A DNA stretch of 64,000 nt from an uncultured Chryseobacterium sp. (GCA_913775525.1 CAJYLH010000008.1:1-64000); one strand, 5' to 3'. Numbered from the stretch's first letter, positions 1 through 7,092 are shown. Notes: generated from the letters alone by a model not told the origin. Numbers and translations: made by a program.

Positions 1-30
1 ATCTGCAACTTTTTTTTCTAATATAAAATG

Positions 31-111
31 TGGGGAGAGCAGGATTCGAACCTACGAAGCCGAAGCAACTGAGTTACAGTCAGTCCCATTTAGCCACTCT
101 GGAATCTCCCC
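31..111 (-). tRNA. tRNA-Tyr (GTA)
   Basis: Read on the minus strand this is an 81-nt class II tRNA. The 7-bp acceptor stem pairs GGGGAGA with TCTCCCC, followed by an A discriminator. The anticodon loop contains GTA, there is a long variable arm, and the T loop is TTCGAAT. The CCA end is not encoded. It lies 18 bp downstream of tRNA-Thr and was probably transcribed with it. Confidence 0.95.
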
Positions 112-129
112 AGATATTTTATATTAACG

Positions 130-203
130 AGCCTCCAGAGGGATTCGAACCCACGACCCCGAGATTACAAATCACGTGCTCTGGCCAACTGAGCTATGGA
201 GGC
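130..203 (-). tRNA. tRNA-Thr (TGT)
   Basis: A minus-strand cloverleaf with acceptor GCCTCCA/TGGAGGC, D stem GCTC/GAGC and anticodon TGT in loop TTTGTAA. The anticodon stem (CGTGA/TCTCG) and the T stem (GTGGG/CCCTC) each carry one T-T mismatch as read here. The overall fold and conserved bases still support a real tRNA. CCA is not encoded. Confidence 0.93.
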
Positions 204-248
204 AAAATTAAAAAGAATTCAAAAGATCGCTGTTCCTTTTTGCGAGTG

Positions 249-256
249 CAAATATA
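249..256 (-). promoter_or_regulatory. promoter -7 box of the tRNA-Thr/Tyr unit
   Basis: The minus strand reads TATATTTG, matching the Bacteroidetes TAnnTTTG box. It lies about 45 nt upstream of the mature 5' end of tRNA-Thr. Confidence 0.65.
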
Positions 257-310
257 GAACGGATTTTTTGAATTCTCAAATTTTTTAGGGCTTTTTTTTG
301 AGTTTTTTCT

Positions 311-601
311 CTATGCCAATTCTTTTTTCTTGATTAGTAGCTTTTTAGCGGCATCTACACAGAGGTCCAGGCTTTCTTCAAAGGTGGTGCTGGTCTTTTT
401 TACCACAATATCCTCTCCCGGAACCGCCAGGATTACTTCGGCAGTTTTGTTGGCCCTGTCCGAGGTATTTTCTACTTTAAGAAACACTTTGCATTCATGG
501 ATCTTGTCATAGAATGTTTCCAGTTTCGTTACTTTTTTGTCGATGTGCGTTTCCAGTGGTTCGTGAGGAGTTAAACCAATTGATTGTACGGTGATCTTCA
601 T
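311..601 (-). CDS. hpf: ribosome hibernation-promoting factor, short HPF/RaiA type
   Basis: A 96-aa protein of the S30AE/HPF family, which binds the 30S decoding region and promotes inactive ribosome dimers or hibernation in slow growth. The start (MKITVQSIGL), the LETHIDKKVTKLETFYD helix and the central VFLKVEN strand fit the short form; there is no long-HPF C-terminal dimerisation domain. Its start overlaps the stop of the upstream recombinase gene by 4 bp, so the two are translationally coupled. Family assignment is firm; the precise dimerisation role is inferred from the family. Confidence 0.93.
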   Translation of the reverse strand: MKITVQSIGLTPHEPLETHIDKKVTKLETFYDKIHECKVFLKVENTSDRANKTAEVILAVPGEDIVVKKTSTTFEESLDLCVDAAKKLLIKKKELA

Positions 602-1491
602 AATTCATCTTTTTTAGACGCTCTTGGATGAGCCTTATTAAACACTTTTTTCAATTGTTCGATATTGGCATTCGTATAGACCTGCGTGCTTGCAAGGCTG
701 GAATGTCCCAATATTTTCTTTACTTTAGAAATTTCCGCCCCGTTGTCCAGCACATGGGTTGCAAAACTGTGCCTGAGGATATGGGGGCTTTTTTTCTGCT
801 TGGATGTTATAAGACTAAGGTACTTATTAACCACCAGATAAACAAATTTTTCGGTGAGTTTTTTCCCCTTGCCGTTGACGAAGAAACAGGAAGCATATTC
901 TTCCTGAGGCTGCCGTACCAAGAGATATTTTCTAAGCAGGGAGGCCAGCGATTCAGATATGGGAATCATCCTTTGTTTGTTTCCTTTTCCCAGGATCTTC
1001 ATCATGCAGCCATCCAGGTCAACATGCTCAAATATCAGGCCACAAAGCTCAGCTTTCCGCATCCCGGTCTGGTATAATACTTCGATGATGCATTGGTCCA
1101 GTATATCATATCCGCCTTCTGAAATCCGGTCTCCGAGCGCAACCATTTCTTCTTCGGAAATGGGAATCTGTTTTTCCGGGTAAAATTTAAGCGAGGCAAT
1201 GCCTTCAGCCGGCGAAACGGTGATCTCCCCTATTTTGAGGAGGAAAAGATAGAAGCTCCGTAAAGAGGAAAGTTTCCTGTTGATGCTTCTTTTGGAAATG
1301 TCTTTCTCGCTTAGCTCAACAATGAAGTTCCGGATGACTTTTTTGTTGACCGCTTTAAGGTCTTCCGAAGACTCGGTTTCCAGGCAGAAACGGGAAAAGT
1401 CTTCCAGGTCTTTTTTATAGCTTGTAATGGTATGGGGAGAATACTTTTTTTCCAACTGCAGGTATTCTAAAAATTTATCCAGCATCATCAT
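598..1491 (-). CDS. site-specific tyrosine recombinase XerC/XerD type
   Basis: A 297-aa phage-integrase-family recombinase. The N-terminal SAM-like core-binding domain covers about residues 1-95 and the catalytic domain about 110-290. The catalytic set is visible: R145 (TGMRKAEL), K169, H237 and R240 (HILRHSFATH), H263 (LGHSSL) and nucleophile Y272 (TQVYT). Xer proteins resolve chromosome dimers at dif. Coupling to hpf and placement beside rpsU is a housekeeping context, not a mobile one. Whether it is the XerC or the XerD partner cannot be told from this copy alone. A promoter box at 1518-1525 gives a short leader to the Met cluster at 1491. Confidence 0.92.
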   Translation of the reverse strand: MMMLDKFLEYLQLEKKYSPHTITSYKKDLEDFSRFCLETESSEDLKAVNKKVIRNFIVELSEKDISKRSINRKLSSLRSFYLFLLKIGEITVSPAEGIASLKFYPEKQIPISEEEMVALGDRISEGGYDILDQCIIEVLYQTGMRKAELCGLIFEHVDLDGCMMKILGKGNKQRMIPISESLASLLRKYLLVRQPQEEYASCFFVNGKGKKLTEKFVYLVVNKYLSLITSKQKKSPHILRHSFATHVLDNGAEISKVKKILGHSSLASTQVYTNANIEQLKKVFNKAHPRASKKDEL

Positions 1492-1506
1492 GATATCAAA
1501 ACAAAA

Positions 1507-1543
1507 AATTCACTCCTCAAATATAGTATTTAAGAAGTGAATT
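1507..1543 (-). terminator. rho-independent terminator of rpsU
   Basis: On the minus strand a stem of about 17 pairs (with some G-T wobbles) closes a 3-nt loop and is followed by TTTTTTG. It lies downstream of rpsU. The promoter box of the recombinase gene sits inside its 3' arm. Confidence 0.75.
1518..1525 (-). promoter_or_regulatory. promoter -7 box of the xer-hpf operon
   Basis: The minus strand reads TATATTTG, 27 nt upstream of the recombinase start. It overlaps the descending arm of the rpsU terminator hairpin. Confidence 0.6.
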
Positions 1544-1567
1544 GATATGTGTTTAAGAAAATTTTTC

Positions 1568-1765
1568 TTAAGCCTGCTCCTCTTTGCTAAGCTCTCTTTG
1601 TTTGTGAGCTGCCTTTAATCTGGCTTGTCTCAAAGTTACAGAAGGTTTAACAAATTGCTGTCTTGCTCTCAGCTGACGAACAGTTCCGGTTTTGTCAAAT
1701 TTTCTTTTATATTTCTTTAATGCTCTATCGATGGATTCACCATCTTTTACAGGAATTATTAACAT
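1568..1765 (-). CDS. rpsU: 30S ribosomal protein S21
   Basis: A 65-aa basic protein starting MLIIPVKDGESIDRALKKYK, the conserved bS21 opening, followed by the Arg/Lys-rich helical stretch VRQLRARQQFVKPSV. bS21 binds the 30S platform near the anti-Shine-Dalgarno region. In Bacteroidetes it is linked to the reduced use of SD sequences in this phylum (known from the family, not from this sequence). It has its own promoter box at 1789-1796 and a strong hairpin terminator at 1507-1543, so it is monocistronic. Confidence 0.96.
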   Translation of the reverse strand: MLIIPVKDGESIDRALKKYKRKFDKTGTVRQLRARQQFVKPSVTLRQARLKAAHKQRELSKEEQA

Positions 1766-1788
1766 AGTTTACATCTCATTTTGGACTG

Positions 1789-1796
1789 CAAAAATA
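1789..1796 (-). promoter_or_regulatory. promoter -7 box of rpsU
   Basis: The minus strand reads TATTTTTG (TAnnTTTG), 24 nt upstream of the rpsU start codon. Confidence 0.6.
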
Positions 1797-2023
1797 ATGC
1801 TTTTTTATATCATGGCCAAATTCTGCAAAAGAAAATGCAATATTTTTTTGCAGGCAGTAGAAGTTTTACAAAGCACAAGCCTACTGGTAATCGCTATTTT
1901 ACCATCATCAATACTCATAAAAAATATTGAATGTCATTCTTCACTATAAACCTTTCAATCCGTTTTTGTTCATCTATTTTAAAAAGCCATCATCCATATA
2001 GACCCTATTTAAACAAAATTCCG

Positions 2024-2031
2024 TATCTTTG
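2024..2031 (+). promoter_or_regulatory. promoter -7 box of ssrA
   Basis: TATCTTTG on the plus strand, 17 nt before the mature tmRNA 5' end. This leaves room for a short precursor leader removed by RNase P. Confidence 0.65.
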
Positions 2032-2047
2032 TATTCACTGTACTCAT

Positions 2048-2446
2048 GGGGTTGACTGGTTTCGACAGCAAGGTCAATGGGTAAGTAAGCATGCAGAGAA
2101 CCGTAGCGCGATCTCTATAATCCCTTGCTACAAAATTTTAACTGGCAACGAAGAGTTCGCTCTTGCAGCTTAATATCGAAGTATAGTAGATCAAGCGTTT
2201 TCCCGAAGATCTCAGTAGGGAAGCAAGATGTCCCACAAAAGCCCTGTTCTGCGGCGTTTGATCCTGGGATATAGGAATGCAGGAATAAGGCTTTAGATGC
2301 TTCGGCTAAAGCTCGAAAACCTCAGAAGATAAGCTGGAAGTTGGGTGTCTGCTCTCTGCCTCCAGTCGAAAACCAATAGCAGAATAAGCATGTAGAAATC
2401 TTATGTATTGCTTGTTTGGACGAGGGTTCGAATCCCTCCAACTCCA
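2048..2446 (+). ncRNA. ssrA: tmRNA (ssrA)
   Basis: A one-piece tmRNA of about 399 nt that rescues stalled ribosomes. The 5' end GGGGTTGACTGGTTTCGACAG and the 3' end with T arm GGGTTCGAATCCC pair through a 7-bp acceptor stem (GGGGTTG with CAACTCC, one G-U), followed by an A discriminator. CCA is not encoded. The tag reading frame ends GNEEFALAA with TAA at 2171-2173, a typical small nonpolar -ALAA degron. The exact resume codon cannot be fixed by eye. Confidence 0.95.
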
Positions 2447-2454
2447 CTGAATAT

Positions 2455-2487
2455 AAAAGAGAAAATGTAATCTGCATTTTCTCTTTT
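2455..2487 (+). terminator. rho-independent terminator of ssrA
   Basis: AAAAGAGAAAATG pairs with CATTTTCTCTTTT across a 7-nt loop and is followed by a T-rich run, just past the tmRNA 3' end. Confidence 0.8.
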
Positions 2488-2504
2488 TGTTTTTTTAAAT
2501 TACT

Positions 2505-2531
2505 GCACGAGCGTGACGCTCGCCAGCGAGG
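2505..2531. repeat. dispersed inverted-repeat element, half copy R1
   Basis: A 27-bp piece with core CACGAGCGTGACGCTCG plus CCAGCGAGG. It matches the right ends of the longer copies at 3929-4065 and 6791-6932. It is a self-complementary, GC-rich island in AT-rich DNA, immediately downstream of the ssrA terminator. Confidence 0.7.
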
Positions 2532-2601
2532 AGATTTAACTTTTTAAATAAATGTAAATTTTAAATGTTTATATTTAAACAATATTCAATAATTTAGGAA
2601 G

Positions 2602-3723
2602 TTACTTTAGATATTGCAAAACATTTTTTTTCTCAAGACTTATCTTTCTTCCTGATTCTGTCTCTACAATAATTTTTTGATCGTTGTCAAAGATTTTTTT
2701 AATATCACAGAATTGTTCACTATTTATTTTGCCGGTATCTATATGATTCACTTTTATAATCCTATCTTTCAATTTTAACTCTGTAAGTTCAGGAATTTGT
2801 AATTTATTTACAATCAATAAACTTCCCCCTATCGGGGCTACAGAAATTCCAAATGAATCATACCTTGGTAAAGTATCGGTCTTATGAAGTACTATTTTTT
2901 TATTGATAAAATCTAAATCAACCAGATAGTTTTCCATAAACCGGGTACCTATTAGATTTCTCGATTCCGGATTACTATCGATCATTTGAGGACCCAGGTT
3001 ATTACCATTAATCTCCGTTTCCATAAGATCCACTTGGCGTTCGCCTTTACTTACACTATGTACTGATTGTGCAAGCAGTCCTTCAAAAGTTAAGAAATTG
3101 TCATCATGTATTAAATTATAATAAGTATAATCGAGAGTGAATCCCATTCCTGAACCGGTGTCAAATATATAATCTAATACCTGATTCCTTATTTTTACTT
3201 TAACTTTTGGAACACCTGTAAAGTTTTCCGGCGAAAATGGAATCATTGCTGAGCCAGAGTCAATCTTTGATGCTTCTTCTGATATCGTTATTGTTTTATT
3301 CTTAAAATCTATTTGCCAAACCTTCTCTTCCATCATATTGGCACCAAAAATACCACTGATCTTTTTACACGCCCTGGAACTCATCCAACTCACATCAGCA
3401 AATGAGAAATTTACATTTTTAAATTTGATGTCGGATATCTGCAGATTATCCGTAGTAAGAATTTCCATCCTGCTTTTTGCTTTATTCCCATCTACTCCTT
3501 CAAATATTATATTGCTTTTTCTTCCATTGACCTTATCTTTCAGTTCCGGTGACAGAATTGTAAAAGCACCAGAATCAAAAATAAAATTATACTGGTCATT
3601 TTTGACGTTCACATTTATAATTATCTTTCCGTCAACAAGCTCAAAAGGGATAGTAACTGCTTTTAAAAAAAATGGAAAAATAAATAATAAAATAATAAAT
3701 CGGTATTTTTGGTAAGTATTCAT
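2602..3723 (-). CDS. secreted retropepsin-like aspartyl protease with C-terminal PDZ-like domain
   Basis: A 373-aa protein. The N-terminal hydrophobic segment (about residues 8-24) is a probable signal peptide. Two aspartyl-protease signatures are visible, FDSGA near residue 50 and FDTGSG near residue 190, so it carries a duplicated Asp_protease_2-type fold with both catalytic aspartates. The C-terminal ~75 residues (LKLKDRIIKVNHID onward) look PDZ-like. Many Bacteroidetes genomes encode such exported proteins of unknown substrate. It stands alone, with a promoter box at 3750-3757. The protease fold is fairly sure; substrate and physiology are unknown. Confidence 0.82.
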   Translation of the reverse strand: MNTYQKYRFIILLFIFPFFLKAVTIPFELVDGKIIINVNVKNDQYNFIFDSGAFTILSPELKDKVNGRKSNIIFEGVDGNKAKSRMEILTTDNLQISDIKFKNVNFSFADVSWMSSRACKKISGIFGANMMEEKVWQIDFKNKTITISEEASKIDSGSAMIPFSPENFTGVPKVKVKIRNQVLDYIFDTGSGMGFTLDYTYYNLIHDDNFLTFEGLLAQSVHSVSKGERQVDLMETEINGNNLGPQMIDSNPESRNLIGTRFMENYLVDLDFINKKIVLHKTDTLPRYDSFGISVAPIGGSLLIVNKLQIPELTELKLKDRIIKVNHIDTGKINSEQFCDIKKIFDNDQKIIVETESGRKISLEKKNVLQYLK

Positions 3724-3749
3724 AGTAATTGAATAGATTAGGCATTAGA

Positions 3750-3757
3750 CAAAGATA
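3750..3757 (-). promoter_or_regulatory. promoter -7 box of the aspartyl protease gene
   Basis: The minus strand reads TATCTTTG, 27 nt upstream of the start at 3723. Confidence 0.55.
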
Positions 3758-3762
3758 AGATA

Positions 3763-3790
3763 AAAGACTGCCTGTACAGACAGTCTAAAA
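3763..3790 (-). terminator. hairpin terminator
   Basis: AGACTG...CAGTCT arms around CCTGTACAGA, followed on the minus strand by TTTTAT. It sits just downstream of a minus-strand 3' gene stub (3808-3920) and upstream of the aspartyl protease promoter. Confidence 0.6.
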
Positions 3791-3807
3791 TTCAACGTTG
3801 TTTTACC

Positions 3808-3920
3808 TTACCATTCACTGGGCAGTCCGATGCTAACATTAAATGTAGCGATATCTGTCTGCGGATTGATTGATGTACTCAGACTTGTAATAAGTTTCTT
3901 TTTCTGCTTTTATTTGGACT
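3808..3920 (-). pseudogene. 3' stub of a lost minus-strand gene
   Basis: On the minus strand an open frame ends INPQTDIATFNVSIGLPSEW, with TAA at 3808-3810 and a terminator hairpin directly after. No start codon or upstream body exists: the frame abuts the inverted-repeat element at 3929-4065. I infer the carboxyl end of a gene whose 5' part was removed. The family is not recognised. Confidence 0.4.
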
Positions 3921-3928
3921 CTCTTCCA

Positions 3929-4065
3929 CCGCGAGCATCACGCTCGTATCAAAATAAAAGCTAAGACTTTTTAAGCATCTTTCATTGATTTGGGTACCTA
4001 TTATGGTATCTAATAAATATGAGCGTGGAATAATGTGCACGAACGTGACGCTCGCGCCAGCGAGG
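3929..4065. repeat. dispersed inverted-repeat element, full copy R2
   Basis: About 137 bp. The left end GCGAGCATCACGCTCGT and the right end CACGAACGTGACGCTCGCGC are imperfect inverted repeats, each also self-complementary. The AT-rich centre closely matches the centre of copy R4, sharing for example CTTTCATT-ATTTG and ATAATGTGCACGA. It contains no protein. It resembles a MITE or REP-type element. Confidence 0.75.
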
Positions 4066-4080
4066 GGATTTTGTAGAAAT

Positions 4081-4722
4081 TTATTGATAAGGTTTATTAA
4101 TTTCATCAATTTTTGCCCGTAGTTCTCCAATTGTATATTTGTCCGAATTGCATTCAATTTGCGGAATGTTTTTTTCTTTTAAGAAATTGTTCAAATCTTC
4201 ACAATCTCTCAACATATTAAATTCTTTATTTTCTAAGTCCAAAACAATTCCTTTTGTGCTTCCATTTATTGAATAAGTTACCGGATTAATTGCTCCCAAA
4301 GCAAATTTTGAAAACATTCCTCTCATATTTTCTTCAAAATAAATAAATCTTCCATAATTTGTTACTTTACAAAAACGAGAGTAGGCATCTGGATCATAAC
4401 CTTTGTCTTTTTTATTAGTATATTTTCGATATGTCTGAAAATACATTTCTCCTTTATATGAAACTCCTAATGGAAATTTTACTTTTTTGTCTTTCTCCTT
4501 AAAATAGAAAAAAACCTTTTCAGGTAAATCTGAAGAATTATTGTTTTCAGCATTTTTATAATAAAGCTCTTCTGTAGAAGATGGTTTTTTGTTTAATACA
4601 TCTTCAAGAGTCATATAAACTCCATCTGGAAAATCTCCTTTTTTTATAGATTGATATTCTGTATTTTGAGCAAAAATAACATTCGAAATCAGTGAAAGGC
4701 AAAATAATAATTTTAAATTCAT
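4081..4722 (-). CDS. secreted protein of unknown function
   Basis: A 213-aa protein with a clear signal peptide (hydrophobic residues 3-18, likely cleavage after VIFAQ). The mature part is charged and rich in Lys, Tyr and Asn, without catalytic motifs I recognise. The opening after the signal (a segment with GVYMTLEDVLNKKPS) resembles small exported families common in Chryseobacterium, such as DUF6563-like proteins, but that is only an impression. It ends 15 bp from repeat R2 and is separated by 33 bp from the upstream DUF1016 gene on the same strand, so they may be cotranscribed. Confidence 0.7.
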   Translation of the reverse strand: MNLKLLFCLSLISNVIFAQNTEYQSIKKGDFPDGVYMTLEDVLNKKPSSTEELYYKNAENNNSSDLPEKVFFYFKEKDKKVKFPLGVSYKGEMYFQTYRKYTNKKDKGYDPDAYSRFCKVTNYGRFIYFEENMRGMFSKFALGAINPVTYSINGSTKGIVLDLENKEFNMLRDCEDLNNFLKEKNIPQIECNSDKYTIGELRAKIDEINKPYQ

Positions 4723-4755
4723 ATCGTTTTTTGAGATTTTAAAACAGTTCTATAT

Positions 4756-5745
4756 TTAATCTTGATTGTCCAATTGAAATTTTACTCTGTCTGCTTCGAT
4801 CAGCTGTTTCAATTCTCTTTCGTCGGGTAAATATGTTCTATATTTACTTGCAAATAATTTCTCATTGTCTGACATTACAGAATACTTTACGACCGTTTCA
4901 TCTTTTTCGGTGCATAAGATAATTCCTATCGTAGGATTGTCATCTGCTCCCTTCTTAAGGTCATTATACATCCTTACATACATGTCCATTTGACCTATCG
5001 CTTCATGGGTGAGCTTATGAGTCTTCAGATCAACAAGTACAAAGCATTTCAGATAGTAATTATAAAATACAAGGTCCACAAAAAAATCGGAGGTATCAGT
5101 AACAATATGCTGCTGTCTTGCTACAAAGGCAAATCCTTTACCCAATTCCATCAAGAACTTTTGAAGATGGCTTATTAAAGCGGATTCTATTTGGGTTTCA
5201 GTCTGTGCTATCTCTGATGAAAGGCCTAAGAACTCAAAGATATATGGATCTTTTATAAAATTGGATACCTCTTTGCTTTCCGATATCGGCAATTTCAGTA
5301 ATCTTCCTAAATACTGGCTGTCAATATTTCTTTGAAGTGTCCTGGTATTCCAATTTCCGTCAATCGAATGTTCAATATACTGTATTCTCTGTTCAGGATT
5401 TTCAACTCTGCTGATAATTCTGTAATGGGTCCAGCTTAATTCGGTACGCACTGCGTTCCAAATTGGAAATGCCATGAAAAAAGCCCGCATATTATTAAGA
5501 TTCCTCTCATTAAAACCTTTCCCGAATTCCAATGATATTTCAGCAGCAAGGTTTTTTAAAACTGATTTACCATACTCTGCCCGTAACTCACCGTTCTGCT
5601 CATCTTCAATGATAAGTTTTCCAATTTCCCAATACATTTTAAGCAATATCGTATTACTGCTTCTGTAAACTTGGGTTTTTGCATCAATAATAATTTTAGC
5701 AATAGAACTGTAAAGCTCTTGATTGAACTGTGGTCTTTCTATCAT
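4756..5745 (-). CDS. DUF1016 / YhcG-type PD-(D/E)XK nuclease-domain protein
   Basis: A 329-aa protein with two parts. The N-terminal DUF1016 domain (about 1-150) includes the conserved YWEIGKLIIEDEQNG and LSWTHYRIISRV segments. The C-terminal YhcG/PD-(D/E)XK domain (about 190-325) has the active-site pattern D...VDLK near residues 220-240 (FFVDLVFYNYYL, then VLVDLKTHK) and a downstream QMDMYVRMY helix. The usual E of E-L-K is D here. Such proteins are often found near restriction systems or mobile DNA, and the nuclease activity is predicted from the fold. It lies in the AT-rich accessory region; no modification or helicase partner is adjacent. Family sure, role open. Confidence 0.85.
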   Translation of the reverse strand: MIERPQFNQELYSSIAKIIIDAKTQVYRSSNTILLKMYWEIGKLIIEDEQNGELRAEYGKSVLKNLAAEISLEFGKGFNERNLNNMRAFFMAFPIWNAVRTELSWTHYRIISRVENPEQRIQYIEHSIDGNWNTRTLQRNIDSQYLGRLLKLPISESKEVSNFIKDPYIFEFLGLSSEIAQTETQIESALISHLQKFLMELGKGFAFVARQQHIVTDTSDFFVDLVFYNYYLKCFVLVDLKTHKLTHEAIGQMDMYVRMYNDLKKGADDNPTIGIILCTEKDETVVKYSVMSDNEKLFASKYRTYLPDERELKQLIEADRVKFQLDNQD

Positions 5746-5853
5746 TTACCAAAATTACAAAATTTACTTTATCATCAGGTTAGAGATCGGATCGTTATCC
5801 AATAATAATGGTGGACCTGATATAATAAAAACACGCCAAATAGTGATTTTGAT

Positions 5854-6144
5854 TTGATACTTGGAACAAAATTTAACGTAGTATTCAGAAGAAAAGATGT
5901 GAAAGGCTATGAAAAAATTGATGCTGAATTGGATTTTGTGTCTTTAAAAAAAGGCGATAATATTGGTGTTATCCCTCGTGGCTATGGCGGAATTGTTCGT
6001 TTGAAATTTAAAGATCAAGTTCCGGTAATAACACAATTACTTGTTCAAAACGAAAATGAGAAATACGATGATTCAAAAAACGATATAATATATTTTACAA
6101 CACAGGAAATAATTGATAAGATATTAGCAGAATTAAAAGACTAG
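5854..6144 (+). pseudogene. orphan reading frame without ATG, probable 5'-truncated gene
   Basis: A 96-codon frame opening at TTG. No in-frame ATG exists between the preceding stop (5818-5820) and the end, and the frame is open for 11 more codons upstream. The product has a compact beta-rich look (GDNIGVIPRGYGGIVRLKF) and a helical tail ending IIDKILAELKD. In the next frame, just upstream, a segment SLSNNNGGPDII could be its continuation across a frameshift. I do not recognise the family; a toxin or immunity remnant would fit the neighbourhood but is not shown. Confidence 0.4.
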
Positions 6145-6175
6145 ATTTATAAACAGCTCAGCAATTTACTGAACA

Positions 6176-6210
6176 AAAAAGAGAAAATGCGGGTTGTATT
6201 TTCTCTTTTT
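6176..6210 (+). terminator. rho-independent terminator
   Basis: AAAAAGAGAAAAT and ATTTTCTCTTTTT arms (13 bp) around a 9-nt loop, with a T-run. It follows the orphan frame ending at 6144. The arms resemble those of the ssrA terminator. Confidence 0.7.
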
Positions 6211-6228
6211 GTTCTCTAAAAATTACTA

Positions 6229-6259
6229 TACGAGCGTGACGCTCGCCCTCAGCGAGGGG
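6229..6259. repeat. dispersed inverted-repeat element, half copy R3
   Basis: Contains ACGAGCGTGACGCTCG followed by a CAGCGAGG end, matching the right ends of R2 and R4. It lies just after a terminator and just before a plus-strand 3' gene stub. Confidence 0.7.
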
Positions 6260-6268
6260 CTTTTTAGA

Positions 6269-6360
6269 AGCAATACGAAGTTCATTGTGGAAGGCATAGA
6301 GAAATTAAAAATCCTACCAACGGAAATGATATGTTTAAAATAACGATTAGCGAAAAATAA
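6269..6360 (+). pseudogene. 3' stub of a lost plus-strand gene
   Basis: An open frame without start ends NPTNGNDMFKITISEK, with TAA at 6358-6360. In a second frame the preceding codons read KFIVEGIEKLK, so one small frameshift probably separates the halves. The stub begins at repeat R3 and its stop is 1 nt before the ATG of the next gene, a spacing usual in toxin-immunity pairs. This looks like the tail of a deleted gene; a polymorphic toxin is possible but unproven. Confidence 0.4.
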
Positions 6361-6361
6361 A

Positions 6362-6619
6362 ATGGAAAAGCAAGAATTATTAAATAAGAAAATTAGTCGA
6401 GCTGAAGAATTAAGACCTATTATTTTAAAAGGTTTTAAAACCGAACAAGAGTTAGAGCAGTATCGTTCTGAGAATGCTCATCTTTATGAAGAATATAGAA
6501 AATTATCACAAGAAATCAGGGCATTAAAACTTGAATTAATGACACCCGAAGAGAAGCTAGAATACTACCGTCAAAAGGAACTTGCTAAAGAGAAATATAA
6601 AAAATCTGATTTGAGCTAG
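6362..6619 (+). CDS. small coiled-coil protein of unknown function
   Basis: An 85-aa, highly charged, almost entirely helical protein with strong Glu/Lys heptad character (EEYRKLSQEIRALKLE). It starts with ATG 1 nt after the stop of the gene stub at 6269-6360, so it was once the second gene of an operon. No signal peptide or known motif. By position it could be an orphaned immunity or antitoxin partner; this is inference only. Confidence 0.55.
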   Translation: MEKQELLNKKISRAEELRPIILKGFKTEQELEQYRSENAHLYEEYRKLSQEIRALKLELMTPEEKLEYYRQKELAKEKYKKSDLS

Positions 6620-6790
6620 TTATGATTTACTCTGACAGTCATTTTTATTTATAAATATTTAACTTTATGAGTGGGTATTTACTATGAAATACAGCCTTGA
6701 CACTTACGGGCTTGAGGCCATTGTTTTTATATAGATAAATAGGTAGATTAACAAAAACATCTGCTCATAGTACCAATACATCCCACCCCC

Positions 6791-6932
6791 TGCTGGCGCG
6801 AGCGTCTCGCTCGTACCAAAATAAAACCTAACGCTTTTGAGCTTCTTTCATTTATTTGCATACCTATTATTATATCTAGTAAATATGATCGTGAGATAAT
6901 GTGCACGAGCGTGACACTCGCGCCAGCGAGGG
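6791..6932. repeat. dispersed inverted-repeat element, full copy R4
   Basis: About 142 bp with the clearest terminal inverted repeats. The left end GCTGGCGCGAGCGTCTCGCT matches the reverse complement of the right end (ACACTCGCGCCAGC) apart from a few changes. The centre is AT-rich and closely similar to R2. No open reading frame is credible within it. It is flanked on the right by a minus-strand gene stub. Confidence 0.78.
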
Positions 6933-6935
6933 AAG

Positions 6936-7092
6936 ATTTCAGCCGGACAAACATCGGAGCGATGTAGTCATACTTCTTTAATACATCCAAAATTCGTGGG
7001 CCAGCGCCAGTGCGAGCTTTTCGATCATCATCGATAACAAATAAGAAGTGACCTAAGTAATTTCTAAGTTGACAAATAAAAACCCTCTTCAA
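6936..7092 (-). pseudogene. possible gene stub beside repeat R4
   Basis: A minus-strand frame reads RTGAGPRILDVLKKYDYIAP, preceded by LGHFLFVIDDD, protein-like in composition. It has only a TTG start and runs directly into repeat R4, where the frame continues as repeat-derived sequence. I infer a fragment of a former gene; no family is recognised. Confidence 0.3.

Noticed and set aside
2048-2446. 80-codon frame 1931-2173 as a gene
   Set aside because: It lies across the tmRNA 5' half and ends at the tag stop codon; the region is ssrA.
3879-4157. 92-codon minus-strand frame
   Set aside because: Most of it is translated repeat R2 (peptide core AGASVTFVHIIPRSYLLDT) and it overlaps the real secreted-protein gene; a near-identical peptide arises from R4, showing repeat origin.
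6748-7092. 114-codon minus-strand frame
   Set aside because: It crosses repeat R4 and starts at TTG; only the part outside the repeat (6936-7092) may be a gene remnant.
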